Source: an uncultured Granulosicoccaceae bacterium
GTDB taxonomy: Bacteria; Pseudomonadota; Gammaproteobacteria; Granulosicoccales; Granulosicoccaceae
DNA: 52,470 nucleotides
Direction of reading: 5' to 3'
NCBI GenBank assembly: GCA_937998875.1
Contig: CALLBO010000092.1
Span: 1 to 52,470, forward strand
The notes under the pieces were generated by a model, which was given only the letters and a program-made list of their open reading frames with translations, was not told the origin of the DNA and ran no database searches. Positions 26,538-38,330 of this stretch are shown here, one piece after another. Each line of letters starts with the position of its first letter. Position 1 is the first letter of the stretch. The translations under genes and the position numbers were made by a program.

Positions 26538-29500
26538 CGGTGAGGCAGGCGAAAGTGAATTGTCGTGCCGACACTCGGTTCACTTTCAATCCAGATATTA
26601 CCGTAGTGGCGTTCAACTATTCGTTGACAGATTGCCAAACCTATACCTCGAGTCGCTGAGGCGTCTTTGGAATCGAGTTGCTGAAACATGACAAACACGC
26701 GCTCGTGGTTCTGCGAGGCGATACCAATACCATTGTCTTTTATAGAGAACTCCCAGTAGTTGTCGACCTGACGAGAACTGATTTTTACCTCAGGTACTCT
26801 TTCACTCCTGAACTTGATTGCATTTTGCAGCAGAGAAGTAAAAAGTTGCTTAATTTGTGCAGATTCTGCGTATATCTCTGGCAGGTTGGCTGTTGTTATT
26901 TTTGCATTACTTTCCTTTATTTCAGGTGAAAGTTGCTTTAACACTTTAGTAACGACTTTACCCAGATCAAACCATTCCATTGGACCGGCGTGGGTATGCA
27001 CTCGCGAAAACAACAGAAGATCTTCCACAATACCTGAAAGCTGGGTTGCGCCGTTTTTGATCGAATCAATGTAAGCCAGGCCTTTTTCATCTAGTTGCTT
27101 TTGATAGCCGTCAGATAACAACTGCGTAAAGCCGGTGACAGCCCGAAGTGGTTCCTGCAATTGATGAGATGATATATAAGCAAATTGCTGAAGATTGTTC
27201 CTTACATTTTCAAGCTCATGGGCTTTTTCCTGTAATCTTAATCCTGCTTGATCAGATAACTCTTCAGTCGCGAGGACAAAGCCAACATAGGTGCCTTCTG
27301 ACTCACTGATCAGAGTCTGGCCTATGATCACAGGTACAAAAGTGTCATCAGCCTTTTTCAAAAGTACCGGGGCGGGAGCTGTTGTACCCGAAATCTCCAG
27401 CTCCCGCATTGTTCTTTCAAGTTTTTCCTGTTCGCTATCAGCGTAAACTGATTGTTGACTTAGCGGCAGGTCAGTACGGGATAACTGCAGCAGATTGAGA
27501 TAGGATTCATTGGCATCAATGATTTTTCTTTCATACAGATTACCGAGAATGATTCCGAACATTTCTGATTGAAACAAATGCCTGTAGCGTGTTTCCACTT
27601 GAGCAAGCGCGTCTTCCACACGTTTGAGCTCTGATATGTTGACAAAGGTAACAACGATGCCAACCGTAAGCTCACTACCAGCCCGGTAAGGGTGAATTCT
27701 AACCAGTAGAAAGTCAGACTGGTTTGATTCAACTTCCCGCTCTATTGCTTCCCCCAGTGACAGCACCCGACGCAGATCTGAATTGAGCTCCGGATAGTCG
27801 AAATTATAGCTAAGGTCATCAAAAGGTCTGCCGATGTCGGCTGACATTAAATGCACATCACGAGTGGCAGCTGGTGTAAATTTCCGGATTTTGAGCGAAT
27901 TATCCAGAAATACGACGCCGATATCTGTGCTTTCCAACAGGTTGTCAATATCATTAGTGACTTCGGTTAGTTCGGTTATCTTTTGTTGATACTCCGCGTT
28001 GACTGTATAAAGTTCTTCATTGACAGAGTGAAGCTCCTCGTTGGTGCTCTGCAGTTCCTCATTTGCAGCAGTGAGCTGCTCGTTGGTAGCTTGTTGTTCC
28101 TCATTTGTGGTTTCGAGTTCCTCGATCGTCTCTTGCAGGTTCTCTCGAGTTTGATGTAGCTCATACTCAAGATCTGTCATTTGCTGTGAGGTAACATTTG
28201 CGAGACTACTGTCATCAGGATCAGCGTCGGTCGTCAGTCTCGCCTCCGCAGTAGAGAGCACGACAATGTACATTTCGGGGGTGGCGCGGGTAGTCGGTCG
28301 ATAAATCACCTGCAGGTCCACTGGTGATTCCAATTCTTCACAGCTGATGCCGTTGTGGTTGATCGTTTTACGTTCTCGTTGTGCTCGGTGCAGCGAAGCA
28401 CGCAGCGGCATGGCCAGACGATCCGGTACCAGACGCGATGCTTCCGGGGTTAAGTCGCCTTGTGGAATGCGTAAGTATTTTGTGCTGTTACCCAGGGTGT
28501 GCATCACGTTGTGGTGTCCATCGCATACTAAACAAACCCAGCTTCGCTCTGTGGCGATTGCCTGGAGCACTTCGCGAGTGATGGATTCGGTTGTTGACAC
28601 CCGGGTCGTCGGGGTACGAGAGGTGCGCCATTTCTTGTTAACGGCGGGCTCGATGTTGCGAGTTCTAAAGTTTGATTCAATGGGGACCCGTGAGTCCCTG
28701 ATTTTTGTGAAGATACACCACTGTCGGTCGAGTGTTTTGAATTCACTTTCCAGGGAACCGATGGTTTCTGATGCACCAAGAAACAAAACGCCATTGGGAA
28801 TCAGTGAAAAGTGCATCATCGAGATAACGCGTGTTTGTGCCTCCGGTTGTAAATAGATGAGCGCGTTTCTGCAACTCACAAGATGCGTGCGCGTGAAAGG
28901 TGCATCGAACAACATGTTATGCGGGGCGAAGATAATCATCTCGCGCAGCCTTCTGGAGGCAACATAGTTGTCACCATCTGCAGAAAAATACTTCTTTAAC
29001 ATCTCTGAAGGTACGTCGGCGACAATACTTTGCGGGTATATACCAGCTGCAGCACGAGTCAGAACCTCCGGGTCTACGTCAGTGGCAAATATTTTCAGTG
29101 TCTGGGAGGTGCGACCAGCATCCTCCAGCGCTTCGCGCGCCACCATGGCCATGGTATAGGCTTCTTCACCGGTAGAGCAGGCGGAGACCCAAATCCTCAG
29201 TTGGTCTTCCTCCGGTATTGATGCAATTAGCTGCGGCAGTGCTTTATCTCTCAGGTAATTCCATGCCGCTTCATCACGAAAAAAATTGGTCACCTGAATC
29301 AGCAGGTCCGCGGCCAGCAGCTTGCGTTCGTCTCTGGATTCTTCAAGTAAGTCATTGTAGTCCTGAAGAGTCTCTACGCCGGTGATAAGTCTTCTTCGTT
29401 GCACTCGCCTGCTCAGCGTTTTCAGTTTGTACGCTGAAAAGTTGTTATCGACTTCGGCTGATATTAGCGCGAGAATTTCTTCCATCTTGCTTAGCGGCGT

Positions 29501-30244
29501 GGCGCTCTCAACTGGCAGATGCCTCGGTCCGTGTTCGCTCATCAGTCCATTGACCAGTAAAGCGAGCTCATCTGGCGGCAAGAGTTGTAGTGGTGTACCT
29601 GTGACGCGAGCAGCGTTAGGCATACCATCGAATTGTGCGGTTGCGGGGTCCTGCACTAATACCAATCCGCCAGCTTCATCAATAGCCCTTATGCCACGTG
29701 AGCCATCGCTACCGGTACCAGATAATATAATACCGATCGATTTGTTACCGCTGGACTGCGCGAGTGAACGAAAAAAAACGTCAATTGGAAAGTGAGCACC
29801 AGTAGCTTGAGATACCGAGTGATCAGCCAGGTGGAGTGTTTCGCCGTTGATTGTCAGATCAGTGCGGGGCGGAATCAGATATACCGAGTTAGCCTGCACC
29901 CGCATGCCGTCTTCAACGCGATATACAGGCATAGAGGTTTGCCTGCTGAGTAATTCACTCATCAGACTTTTGAAGTCTGGAGACAGATGCTGCACCACCA
30001 CGTAAGCGTGTCCTGCCTCAGGGTCTGCCGCTCTGAAGAAATCCTCAAGAGGTTGAAGGCCCCCGGCTGATGCACCGAGACCGATAATCAGTTTCGGACG
30101 ATTGTGAGCTCCTGCAGCGGTGGTTATTACACGATCTGAATTTGCCTCCGCTTGTATCTCTACGACCGTCGACGGATCCAGTATTGCTACGTCATCGTCG
30201 TCGGAGTTTGATGATGAATCTTGCGAATTATTATCAACCGCCAT
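26522..30244 (-). CDS. CheB-CheR-PAS-histidine kinase hybrid (copy 1)
   Basis: 1240 residues. A CheB-type methylesterase domain (about 50-235) keeps the S59, H86, D180 triad (GASAGG, VQHLSP, GTGSDG). A CheR methyltransferase domain (about 245-510) has the SAM motif [14 protein letters not shown] long coiled coil of TNEELxxxNEEL-type repeats (about 690-775) joins two PAS domains to a histidine kinase: H1027 in SSHQLQEP, N-box LLQNAIKF, G-boxes DNGIGI and RGIGLAI. It lacks the receiver domain some relatives have. The soluble sensor has no chemoreceptor near it, so it probably acts outside classical chemotaxis, phosphorylating the single-domain regulator encoded 52 bases upstream on the same strand. 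Confidence 0.9.
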   Translation of the reverse strand: MAVDNNSQDSSSNSDDDDVAILDPSTVVEIQAEANSDRVITTAAGAHNRPKLIIGLGASAGGLQPLEDFFRAADPEAGHAYVVVQHLSPDFKSLMSELLSRQTSMPVYRVEDGMRVQANSVYLIPPRTDLTINGETLHLADHSVSQATGAHFPIDVFFRSLAQSSGNKSIGIILSGTGSDGSRGIRAIDEAGGLVLVQDPATAQFDGMPNAARVTGTPLQLLPPDELALLVNGLMSEHGPRHLPVESATPLSKMEEILALISAEVDNNFSAYKLKTLSRRVQRRRLITGVETLQDYNDLLEESRDERKLLAADLLIQVTNFFRDEAAWNYLRDKALPQLIASIPEEDQLRIWVSACSTGEEAYTMAMVAREALEDAGRTSQTLKIFATDVDPEVLTRAAAGIYPQSIVADVPSEMLKKYFSADGDNYVASRRLREMIIFAPHNMLFDAPFTRTHLVSCRNALIYLQPEAQTRVISMMHFSLIPNGVLFLGASETIGSLESEFKTLDRQWCIFTKIRDSRVPIESNFRTRNIEPAVNKKWRTSRTPTTRVSTTESITREVLQAIATERSWVCLVCDGHHNVMHTLGNSTKYLRIPQGDLTPEASRLVPDRLAMPLRASLHRAQRERKTINHNGISCEELESPVDLQVIYRPTTRATPEMYIVVLSTAEARLTTDADPDDSSLANVTSQQMTDLEYELHQTRENLQETIEELETTNEEQQATNEQLTAANEELQSTNEELHSVNEELYTVNAEYQQKITELTEVTNDIDNLLESTDIGVVFLDNSLKIRKFTPAATRDVHLMSADIGRPFDDLSYNFDYPELNSDLRRVLSLGEAIEREVESNQSDFLLVRIHPYRAGSELTVGIVVTFVNISELKRVEDALAQVETRYRHLFQSEMFGIILGNLYERKIIDANESYLNLLQLSRTDLPLSQQSVYADSEQEKLERTMRELEISGTTAPAPVLLKKADDTFVPVIIGQTLISESEGTYVGFVLATEELSDQAGLRLQEKAHELENVRNNLQQFAYISSHQLQEPLRAVTGFTQLLSDGYQKQLDEKGLAYIDSIKNGATQLSGIVEDLLLFSRVHTHAGPMEWFDLGKVVTKVLKQLSPEIKESNAKITTANLPEIYAESAQIKQLFTSLLQNAIKFRSERVPEVKISSRQVDNYWEFSIKDNGIGIASQNHERVFVMFQQLDSKDASATRGIGLAICQRIVERHYGNIWIESEPSVGTTIHFRLPHRQHQA

Positions 30245-30296
30245 CTGTATAGTCCTTACATTCTTGCGTCACAATTTAATACGGTGTTGTAGTTTT

Positions 30297-30722
30297 TTAC
30301 CACTTTGAATGACTTGATAATTTTGTGGCACGGTACGATCTGATTACTTCTATAACCTCTACTACGCTACGCATACTGACAGGCTTGACCACATAGCCAT
30401 CTGCCTGAAGGCCGCGTTGAGCGTGAAACTCCTTATCGTAGTCGGATGATGTCATTACCACCACAGGTATATGACAGGTTGTTTCATTGACTCGAAGTTG
30501 TTTCAGTACCTCCCAACCGTCTACACGCGGCATATGCATATCCAGCAATACAAGGCCTGGCGTTATTGCTGACACAAACTTCTCTCGCTTAAAAAGGTAC
30601 TGCAACGCTTCCTCACCACCGTTGACGTGTTGAACACGATTGGCCAATTGACCTTTGTTTAGTGCCTCAAGGGCAAGTGCGGCATCTGTTACGCTATTTT
30701 CTACCAGCAGAATGTCGATAAT
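30297..30722 (-). CDS. Single-domain response regulator, apparent ATT start
   Basis: 141 residues if initiated at ATT (30720-30722). This gives MIDILLVENS, exactly where receiver domains begin, four bases after GAGGGA and directly after an in-frame TAG. The first standard initiator (TTG at 30647) would delete strand 1 and helix 1. Phosphoacceptor D61 (LLDMHMP), T91 (MTSSD) and K113 (VKPV) are present; the acidic pair is E8-N9 instead of E/D-D, which may weaken metal binding. Rcp1-like single-domain regulators pass phosphate between kinases or bind partner proteins. It is followed by the hybrid kinase gene. A sequencing error or ATG-to-ATT mutation is the alternative to a true ATT start. Confidence 0.75.
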   Translation of the reverse strand: MIDILLVENSVTDAALALEALNKGQLANRVQHVNGGEEALQYLFKREKFVSAITPGLVLLDMHMPRVDGWEVLKQLRVNETTCHIPVVVMTSSDYDKEFHAQRGLQADGYVVKPVSMRSVVEVIEVIRSYRATKLSSHSKW

Positions 30723-30907
30723 CTATTCCCTCTAGTGCGAATACAGACTTTATGTATTCCTTACTTTGCCGCTTTGTATGTCTTCATACTATATTTACAG
30801 TAGATCCAGCACCATGTAGAGATGTTACCACGGATTTATTTCCAGACTTTGTATAACGCACCGAGCAATAACTTTGACTTATAGGTAATGGTGAATACTC
30901 CATTATT

Positions 30908-30933
30908 TTTCCAATATCCGTACGTATTGGAAA
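30908..30933. promoter_or_regulatory. Inverted repeat, 9-bp arms
   Basis: TTTCCAATA / TATTGGAAA with an 8-nt centre (TCCGTACG), perfectly symmetrical arms. Likely a dimeric regulator site for one or both divergent genes; inference. Confidence 0.45.
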
Positions 30934-30980
30934 CGATTCCATTCGAGAGCGCTTTTCAGCAAACAATCCTTACAACCTCA

Positions 30981-31001
30981 GCTATATACCAGTTATATAG
31001 C
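30981..31001. promoter_or_regulatory. Inverted repeat, 8-bp arms
   Basis: GCTATATA / TATATAGC around CCAGT. It contains TACCAGTTATAT (30987-30998), also found at 24384-24395 before the paralogous GGDEF-EAL gene. Confidence 0.45.
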
Positions 31002-31136
31002 AGCCAAACGAAGTTTGAGCATTCAATCAACAACAGTGAATCGAAAAAGGGACATGACGTAGCTGAAATCTTGAATCAATAAGGGAGCTAGGAATCGGTA
31101 CGCGACCGAATCGCGCGTCCATCGCCGGGGTATCTC

Positions 31137-33032
31137 ATGGAAATAGAAGGCAGGAGAAAGACGAACACAGCAACCGAAAAAGATGACCGGTTGTTACACG
31201 AATCGCCACGACAGAACACCGATTCAAGCAAAGCGTCGCTTGAGCGAGCTCATGAGGAGCTGTTAGCCATTCAGGCCAAGCTTAGTTCCCAGGCCAGAGA
31301 ACTTCGAAAGTGCCGCTCAGAAGTCTCACAGTTGCGATTAAACCGCGGCAGGTACAACGACCTGTTTTTATCAGCGCCAATCGGATTCCTGTTAGTAGAC
31401 CGCTTCCAACAAATCTTGTCGGTAAATTCCAAAGCGGCAGAGTTTTTAGGCTCGAGTTCTACGTGTCTCGCGCAGACACTACTTCCTCTCTACGTTGTTC
31501 CTGACTGTCGCAAAGCCCTGTCTCTGAAGTTGGAGCGAGCATGCCGAGGTGAAGCTGGAGATATACAAGTTAGGATGCTTAGTGGCGGTCGAACGGTATC
31601 GACAAGTTTACGACTCAACCCCGTCAAAGATCATAAACAGACAGGGTTTCTCTGTCAGGTTTCGATCGTAACAATTAGTGAGAACCGTGCTTCTGAAATG
31701 CAGCTGAAGAATGCGAGGGATTATCTTCACCATCTGGCAACACACGACGCACTGACAGATCTGTCTAACCGACGAGAGTTCTACGACTCCCTGGAGGCTT
31801 CACTCAGCTACGCGCGACGAAATGCCAAAAAATTAGCTGTGATAATGCTTGATCTCGACAGGTTTAAGTTTGTCAATGATTCACTGGGCCATGAAGTCGG
31901 TGATGAATTACTTATTGAAGTAGCTCGGCGATTAAAACAAAAGGTAAAGACTGGAGATACGGTTGCGAGGTTAGGTGGTGATGAGTTCAGTATCATAATA
32001 AAAGAAGTGACGAGCGAAACGGCCCTGGATAATGTTACTGAATCAATTCGTCAAATAATGTCCATACCGTTTAAACTGAAGAGACAAGAAGTCTCTATCT
32101 CTGCAAGTATCGGTGTGTGTCAGTATCCGGTAGATTCCGTGCATAAAAAGGATCTGTTAAAGTATGCTGATGCTGCGTTGTATAAATCAAAGTCCCGCGG
32201 AGGCAATTGTGTACAGGTATTTTCAAATAACCTTCGGCTAAAATTGGAAAGCAGAGTGCAGATGGAATCAGACCTGCGCTGCGGAATACAGGATGACGAT
32301 TTTGATACATGGTTTCAACCTGTACACAAACTTGAGAGTGGAAACATTGTTGGTCTTGAGGCATTGGTTCGCTGGCGTCATCCACGACAAGGCTTGATTG
32401 CACCCGCCGCATTCATCGGGCTGGCCGAAGACTGTGGTGTTATCGAAAAGTTAGGTAAGGTAATTCTCGAACAATCGTGTGCAAACCTTGTGTCTTTACA
32501 TGCGCATGGTTTTAACACGCTTTCACTGTCGATCAACGTATCCTCACATCAGCTACAGAGGGATATTCTTGTAAGGCAAGTTGCTGACGTATTAAACGCC
32601 ACAGGACTGGATCCAAAGTTACTCGAAATTGAGTTAACAGAGGCCGTATTATTCAACGAACCCGGGGTAAGCAAGCTTTGCCTGAGTGAACTTAAGGCTA
32701 TCGGGGTGAAACTCGTGGTAGACAATTTTGGGGTTGGCTTCTCCTCGTTTAACAAACTCAGACGACTACCTATTTCCAAAATCAAAATAGATCAGTCATT
32801 TGTCAGTGGAGTGCCGTTCGATCCAGATGCATGTTCTATTGTCAAAGCGATCGTGTCAATAGCGCAGGACTTAGGCATTGCGGTCGTTTCAGAAGGTGTC
32901 GAGACGACAGCGCAACTCAACTTCCTTACAGACGTTGGCTGCGATCTGGCGCAAGGTTTCCTGCTATCTAACCCCGTTTGTGCGACTGCAATAGAAAGCA
33001 CCCTGGTTAATAACCGAGCTGCAAAGCCGTAA
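31137..33032 (+). CDS. PAS-GGDEF-EAL protein with altered regulatory residues (copy 2)
   Basis: 631 residues, same architecture as the copy at 24496: coiled coil (about 33-70), PAS (about 76-190), GGDEF (about 200-350), EAL (about 360-620). GGDEF (280-284) is intact, but the inhibitory RxxD is K271-TGD, so product inhibition is probably lost. The EAL signature E408-A-L and KIDQSF remain, whereas the metal-binding DDFGTG loop reads D529-N530-FGVG, which usually weakens phosphodiesterase activity. Net cyclase function is therefore likelier than in copy 1. There is no strong ribosome site; the ATG is the first in frame with the right length. It converges on the second response regulator. Confidence 0.88.
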   Translation: MEIEGRRKTNTATEKDDRLLHESPRQNTDSSKASLERAHEELLAIQAKLSSQARELRKCRSEVSQLRLNRGRYNDLFLSAPIGFLLVDRFQQILSVNSKAAEFLGSSSTCLAQTLLPLYVVPDCRKALSLKLERACRGEAGDIQVRMLSGGRTVSTSLRLNPVKDHKQTGFLCQVSIVTISENRASEMQLKNARDYLHHLATHDALTDLSNRREFYDSLEASLSYARRNAKKLAVIMLDLDRFKFVNDSLGHEVGDELLIEVARRLKQKVKTGDTVARLGGDEFSIIIKEVTSETALDNVTESIRQIMSIPFKLKRQEVSISASIGVCQYPVDSVHKKDLLKYADAALYKSKSRGGNCVQVFSNNLRLKLESRVQMESDLRCGIQDDDFDTWFQPVHKLESGNIVGLEALVRWRHPRQGLIAPAAFIGLAEDCGVIEKLGKVILEQSCANLVSLHAHGFNTLSLSINVSSHQLQRDILVRQVADVLNATGLDPKLLEIELTEAVLFNEPGVSKLCLSELKAIGVKLVVDNFGVGFSSFNKLRRLPISKIKIDQSFVSGVPFDPDACSIVKAIVSIAQDLGIAVVSEGVETTAQLNFLTDVGCDLAQGFLLSNPVCATAIESTLVNNRAAKP

Positions 33033-33228
33033 CTTGATAGTCTTGCAGTAAGTGTAGTCTTTTGGGATACCGAGTGTCGCTGTTTACCAGGAAACCCATT
33101 CACGGTAGATGTCAGCGTTTGTGCTGCCAACAAACTGAAATGGTACAGTAGTCACTTTACGCTGGCAGTAGGTCTACCCTGCGAAGGCATCATAGGTAAA
33201 TATTCAGACTGCCGGTGCAGCGAGCTAT

Positions 33229-33687
33229 TTAGGTGGTGATGCCTGTCAATTCGGCAAAATTAAACCAGTAAGCACAGAATCTTTCAGCAATATTATTCAT
33301 GCCGGCTGCGCTAGGGGATTTACATATAAATGAGCTTGCACCGAGTTTGTAAGCTTTGCTTACGTCTCGCGGTGAGTTTGAGGTGGTAAACATGGATACC
33401 GGGATGTGACAGTGCTCATCGGCACTTTTCAATCTCTCGAGCAATGTGAAACCATTTTGCTTGGGGATGTTGATGTCTAGAAGAATTACGCTGGGGGTGT
33501 CTACAGTTGCGTTGGTAGCATACTCACCGCAAGCATCGAGATAGTCAAATAATTCGGCGCCATCCTGAACGCTCTTAAAGATAAGCTCTTTGTTATGGTT
33601 GCAAAAAGCTCTTTTTGTTAGATATACATCTTCTCGATCATCATCGACCATCAAAAGTACCGGTGATTTTTTTTGTAGATGGTGCAT
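33229..33687 (-). CDS. Single-domain response regulator (Rcp1-like)
   Basis: 152 residues, receiver domain only. Acidic pair D15-D16 (MVDDDRED), phosphoacceptor D71 (LLDINIP), T101 (MFTTSN) and K123; the usual KP is KS here. The extended loop around residues 52-65 and VYLTKRAF helix are typical of cyanobacterial-phytochrome-type Rcp1 regulators. The ATG overlaps the stop of the upstream hybrid kinase in TAATG, so translation is coupled and the kinase is the obvious phosphodonor. With no output domain, it should act by protein contact, for example on the neighbouring GGDEF-EAL protein; inference. Confidence 0.9.
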   Translation of the reverse strand: MHHLQKKSPVLLMVDDDREDVYLTKRAFCNHNKELIFKSVQDGAELFDYLDACGEYATNATVDTPSVILLDINIPKQNGFTLLERLKSADEHCHIPVSMFTTSNSPRDVSKAYKLGASSFICKSPSAAGMNNIAERFCAYWFNFAELTGITT

Positions 33688-36600
33688 TATATTTCGCTAA
33701 AACTAATAGTAAATTTGCTACCCTCGCCGGGAGTGCTATCACCGGTTAGCGTCCAGCCGTGCTTCTCACAAAATTTCTTACATATAGCAAGGCCGATTCC
33801 ATTTCCTTTATATTCATCGTTATTGTGCAGTCGGTTAAAGGGCTCGAAAATCTTTGTCGCAAAATCCATTTCGAATCCAATACCGTTATCAATTACATCA
33901 ATGCCACCTGAGCCAGAACCACCAAATGCTTTTATGCTGACTATTGTCTTTTTATCTTTCGCTCGATATTTCAAGCTATTGCCTATAAGATTCAAAAAAA
34001 GTTGGCGCAGCAATGTTTCATCTCCTAACACATCGGGAAGCGCACCAATATCCAGTGTTGCGTCTATCTCTGCCACAGAAAGTGCCAGTTCTTCTTCTAC
34101 TTCTTTGAGTAATTTTTCCAGAGAAACCGACTCTTTAACGGGCTCCTGCTGGGAAGCGCCAGAGTAGCGCAAAAGATCATAGATCAAAGTGCTCATTCTT
34201 TCAGATGCGTCAACGATTACGTCCAGGTGATATTTAGCATCACCAGACAGACTTCCCTGCAAATCCTCCTCAAGAAAATTGCTGAACTGTTGAATCTTCC
34301 TTAGTGGTTCTTGTAAGTCGTGAGACGCAATGAAGGCAAACTGATTCAGATTCTCATTGGCTGACTCAAGCCGAAGATTTTGCTCTTCCACTTTTCTCAA
34401 AACGTTATTTCTATCCGATACATCAGTCAATACCACCATGCGTACACCTTTCAACGTACCATCTGGTTTTATGGTGCAGTTTAACTCGGTTTCAAGCAGA
34501 CCATTGTCCGGCAAATTGAATGATATCGGGACTCTTTGAGCGGTACCTTTCATAATTGTCGTTGTTAGTGTATCGGGTGTATCGGTTTTAAATAGTTGGT
34601 GGCATATTTTTCCCGGCACTGATTCAGGTTCAAGTCCTAATTTTTCGCAAAGCCGGTTACTGGCAGAAGTAATCAAACCGTCAGCGTCACAAAGAAACAT
34701 CATTGTAGGCACAGTCAGGAACACGCTATTGTAGTAATGGTTCTGGTTTTTCATGAAATCAAGTTGTTCCTGATTACCGATTAAAAAACCAACCCAACTA
34801 CCTATAAGCATGCATAAATATTCCTCCTGCTGTGTGAATGATCGACCGCGAGGCTTTAACGATGAAAAACTGACAGACCCGTACGGTCCGTCAGCCATGT
34901 TGATGCAGGCACCAACAAAACTCTCTATTTCTGTGTTCTTGTGGCAGGGTAACTCGTCAAGGTCACTGTCGGAGAGATTGTCTACTGCAAGCGACTTACC
35001 GTTTTCGATAAATGTGCTGCAAATAGTATCTTCTAGTTTTAACCGTGTGCCACACTTTAGTGAGGCAGGATTTTCACCAATCACGCGAACAACTTCGTAG
35101 ATATCACCGAGCACCGTACTGATGATGCCTGTGTCCAGTGCAAAGTACTCTAGCCCTGTTTGCAGAATCTGATCTAGTTTTTGCACGAAAGTCGGTTGTT
35201 CGTCCGAAATAATCGAAAACAGTTTTTCTAGAGCGTTGCGATAGGAATATTCGCTGGTAACATCAAAACCGCTGGACTGATAATAGTCTATTGTTTTGCC
35301 ATCGGAAGAAATAGCCCGGGTAATTATATTTACATAACTCAATTTACCGTCTGCGTAAGTTATGTCGTAGATACCGGTAGTGACTTCATCCGGTATTTGC
35401 TCTTCCAGTCGTTTTCGAAATTTTATCTGATCATCAGGCGCGCGTAGCGTTATGATGTTTTTTCCGATGAGTTCTTTGGGTGGTTTATTCCAGCGTCTGG
35501 CATAAGGATCATTGCAATACACAATTTCGTTTGTCTTGGCATCCCATCGAACCACAAAACTATCGGTGTTATCTACGATGTCACGATACTGGGTATTGAT
35601 ATCGTCAAGTTGAGATCTGATTTGCTCCGAGTCTGTTATATCGATGACGGTTATCAGCACACCGCTACCGTGATGCTCGGCACTTTTGTACGGCATGATT
35701 CTTAAAAGATAAACGTTTCTGCCCACAGCAACCTGAGCTTCGTGTGTTTTTTGATCCTGACGGGCACTATAGACCATGCCCAGAATATCCTGATTTTGAG
35801 CTTTAACGGTAATGTGATTGATTGGCCTGCCTATGTCTTGAGGCAGTATATTGAACACGTTCAATGCATTGTTTGTGTAGCGCCTTAAACACATGTTCTC
35901 GTCCAGATGAACAGTGCCTATCTTTGAGGATTTGAGTAACACATTAATGTCAGTTTCGCGCTCTGTGAGTTCATCATTTTTTCGTTGATGCTCAGCGCTA
36001 ACGGTGTAGAGTTCTTCGTTAACTGAATGCAGTTCCTCATTGGTGCTCTGCATTTCTTCGTTTGCCGACATCAGCTCTTCGTTGGTGCTTTGTAGCTCTT
36101 CATTGCTGGTTTCCAGTTCCTCGATCGTCGACTGCAGGCTTTCTTCTGAGGATTGTAAGTTGTGTTCGAGCATGGATATGCGTTGTTGTAGAATATCTGA
36201 CTGATTAACCGCTTGAATTTCTTCGTTGCTAATCTCGGTTTGATTGTCCTCCCCGGGATTCACAATATTATTTTTTTCAATGGTAAGCAGGCGGAATGTG
36301 ACGGCCTCATTTGGTAGTGCCATTGCGCTGAGTGATATGTTGTAGGTCGATGCCGGAAGATTGTCCGGTTTTACGTAAGCCGTTCTTTTAAAACCATTGA
36401 ATTCTTTATTGCGCGCATGATCTAATGCTGCGGTGACCACAACCTTTAGCTCGGGCACTATTAAATCCGAAATGCGTTTACTAAATGAGCCAGCCTGAAG
36501 TGGAATGAGCTCTCCGGCGTTGCCAAAAATGTGCACGATAGTGCCATCATCAGTGAGTAGAAAACCCGGTGGGGCGTGTCGAGCCACAATAGCTTCCAGT

Positions 36601-38252
36601 GCAGCATTGTGGGCTCGTTTAAACGGTATTGTGTCGTCGTTATAGGTGGTTGTCGGTTTTGAGCCACGATGCAGGCTGTGACCAATCGCCACATCCGGGC
36701 TTACACTATTGCCATGGAAGATAGACTCTACCGCAAGCAGTTTTATATCTCTGCGTTTTTTGTATATTCTCCATTTGTCACTGACGGCATCAAATTCGTG
36801 GGAAATTTTACCGATATGCTCGCTGGGCCCAAGGAAAAGATAACCGTCTTTGCGCAACGCAAAGTGCAGTAAGCTCAGCACCTTTTCCTGAGCGGCGTCC
36901 TTAAGATAAATCATTAAATTCCGGCAACTGACCAGATCAATTCTGGTAAATGGCGGATCTCTGGTGACATCGTGGGTGCTAAAAAATACCATATTACGCA
37001 GATTAGGTTTAATTTGCGCCTGGCCGTCTGCACAATCGAAGTACTGTTCTATCAGCTCTGTGGGTACATTGCGGAGTGATGCCTCATTATAGACGCCCGA
37101 ACTTGCCTGACTCATTGAGCGTACGTGTATGTCAGTGGCCATAATTTTTATGTGCCAGTACACCCCCTTGCTCCGCGCTTCTTCCTGCAGCAGTATGGCG
37201 ATGGAATAAGCTTCTTCTCCGCTGGCACATCCCGGGACCCAAATTCGTAGACCACCACCATCTTTTAAATTTTCAGTAAGCGCGGGAATCACTTTGCTTT
37301 TTAGTAATTCAAAGGCAGCCTCATCACGGAAAAACTCGGTAACCTCAATTAGCAAATCAGCATACAACTCTGAGAGCTCATCTTTGTCTGTATTCAGGTA
37401 ATCACGATAGTCATTGATGTCTGTAATTCCGCGCATCTGCGCACGTCGCTCTATTCGACGTTGAACCGTGGCTTCTTTGTACTGCAGAAAATCAGTACCG
37501 TGGCTGTGCTTGAGCATAGATAGAACATCTGACAACGGATCAACTATTCTCTTTCGCTTGGGAGCAGACATTTCCTCCAAGGATTCGTTGTTTAATAACA
37601 GCTGCACTGAATCTGCAAGTGCTGCAGGAGTCGCTATTGCCGAGTGTGATCCTTCAGCGATAACCGAGCGCGGCATGCTGTCGAATTTTGTTGTCTTTGG
37701 GTCCTGCACCAGTACTCTGCCACCGGCTTTGTAAATAAGCCTGCTCCCTTTGGTACCGTCTGAGCCGGTTCCGGAGAGTACCAATCCGATGGCTTCTGCG
37801 CCCCGGTCTTCTGCAAGTGATTTGAAGAAAATATCAATCGGCAGGTACACCATCTCCTTGGGATCGATTTGTTCTACTTTTAGCTGATTGCCGTGAATAG
37901 TCATAACAGTACGCGGGGTATTCAGATAAATCGAGTTAGGCTCGATCTGCATGCCATCTTCTATTCTGTGGATTTTCATACTTGAGTGGCGAGCTAACAA
38001 CTCATCCATCAAGCTCCGGAAATCAGGTGACAAGTGTTGAATGATCACAAATGCACAGCCAGAGTCTACTGGCATGGCATCGAAAAACTGTTCAATTGGT
38101 TCCAGACCGCCAGCAGAAGCACCGATAGCTGTGATAGGTGTGTTCATGTCGGTAGACGCCCGGGCCACACCGACACTTTCTAATTTTCTGTCTTCGCATC
38201 CGGCGCTGGTAGGTGATGGAGCGCTTTTAACTGTGTTGTGATCTTCATTCAT
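33687..38252 (-). CDS. CheB-CheR-PAS-GAF-histidine kinase hybrid (copy 2)
   Basis: 1521 residues. CheB (about 38-220) keeps S46, H73, D165; CheR (about 230-490) has [14 protein letters not shown] coiled coil of TNEEL repeats (about 670-755) is followed by two PAS domains, a GAF domain (about 1010-1160; [18 protein letters not shown]), a third PAS and a kinase core: H1311 in [12 protein letters not shown]-box LIGNSLKY, G-boxes DNGIGF and NGIGLAI. Compared with copy 1 it has an added GAF-PAS segment, so it likely senses different cues. The ATG at 38252 has GCAGGGG seven bases upstream; a TTG at 38267 is the only earlier option. It is translationally coupled to the following receiver gene. Confidence 0.9.
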   Translation of the reverse strand: MNEDHNTVKSAPSPTSAGCEDRKLESVGVARASTDMNTPITAIGASAGGLEPIEQFFDAMPVDSGCAFVIIQHLSPDFRSLMDELLARHSSMKIHRIEDGMQIEPNSIYLNTPRTVMTIHGNQLKVEQIDPKEMVYLPIDIFFKSLAEDRGAEAIGLVLSGTGSDGTKGSRLIYKAGGRVLVQDPKTTKFDSMPRSVIAEGSHSAIATPAALADSVQLLLNNESLEEMSAPKRKRIVDPLSDVLSMLKHSHGTDFLQYKEATVQRRIERRAQMRGITDINDYRDYLNTDKDELSELYADLLIEVTEFFRDEAAFELLKSKVIPALTENLKDGGGLRIWVPGCASGEEAYSIAILLQEEARSKGVYWHIKIMATDIHVRSMSQASSGVYNEASLRNVPTELIEQYFDCADGQAQIKPNLRNMVFFSTHDVTRDPPFTRIDLVSCRNLMIYLKDAAQEKVLSLLHFALRKDGYLFLGPSEHIGKISHEFDAVSDKWRIYKKRRDIKLLAVESIFHGNSVSPDVAIGHSLHRGSKPTTTYNDDTIPFKRAHNAALEAIVARHAPPGFLLTDDGTIVHIFGNAGELIPLQAGSFSKRISDLIVPELKVVVTAALDHARNKEFNGFKRTAYVKPDNLPASTYNISLSAMALPNEAVTFRLLTIEKNNIVNPGEDNQTEISNEEIQAVNQSDILQQRISMLEHNLQSSEESLQSTIEELETSNEELQSTNEELMSANEEMQSTNEELHSVNEELYTVSAEHQRKNDELTERETDINVLLKSSKIGTVHLDENMCLRRYTNNALNVFNILPQDIGRPINHITVKAQNQDILGMVYSARQDQKTHEAQVAVGRNVYLLRIMPYKSAEHHGSGVLITVIDITDSEQIRSQLDDINTQYRDIVDNTDSFVVRWDAKTNEIVYCNDPYARRWNKPPKELIGKNIITLRAPDDQIKFRKRLEEQIPDEVTTGIYDITYADGKLSYVNIITRAISSDGKTIDYYQSSGFDVTSEYSYRNALEKLFSIISDEQPTFVQKLDQILQTGLEYFALDTGIISTVLGDIYEVVRVIGENPASLKCGTRLKLEDTICSTFIENGKSLAVDNLSDSDLDELPCHKNTEIESFVGACINMADGPYGSVSFSSLKPRGRSFTQQEEYLCMLIGSWVGFLIGNQEQLDFMKNQNHYYNSVFLTVPTMMFLCDADGLITSASNRLCEKLGLEPESVPGKICHQLFKTDTPDTLTTTIMKGTAQRVPISFNLPDNGLLETELNCTIKPDGTLKGVRMVVLTDVSDRNNVLRKVEEQNLRLESANENLNQFAFIASHDLQEPLRKIQQFSNFLEEDLQGSLSGDAKYHLDVIVDASERMSTLIYDLLRYSGASQQEPVKESVSLEKLLKEVEEELALSVAEIDATLDIGALPDVLGDETLLRQLFLNLIGNSLKYRAKDKKTIVSIKAFGGSGSGGIDVIDNGIGFEMDFATKIFEPFNRLHNNDEYKGNGIGLAICKKFCEKHGWTLTGDSTPGEGSKFTISFSEI

Positions 38253-38330
38253 AGCTAACCCCTGCAAAGCGTTTTGCCGTCAGCAGGTAGCGCCGGAATG
38301 CTAAAGAGTTTACCCGCTGTATAACAGTGG

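Larger units (their letters stand above)
30723..31136. other. Divergent intergenic region with two dyads
   Basis: 414 bases between the divergent response-regulator and second GGDEF-EAL genes. It contains the inverted repeats at 30908-30933 and 30981-31001. A 64-codon plus-strand frame (30888-31082) runs through both palindromes, has a poor ribosome site and matches nothing I know; not called. Confidence 0.5.

Noticed and set aside
30888..31082. 64-codon plus-strand frame before GGDEF-EAL copy 2
   Set aside because: Runs through two perfect palindromes and has a poor ribosome site; regulatory DNA is the better reading.
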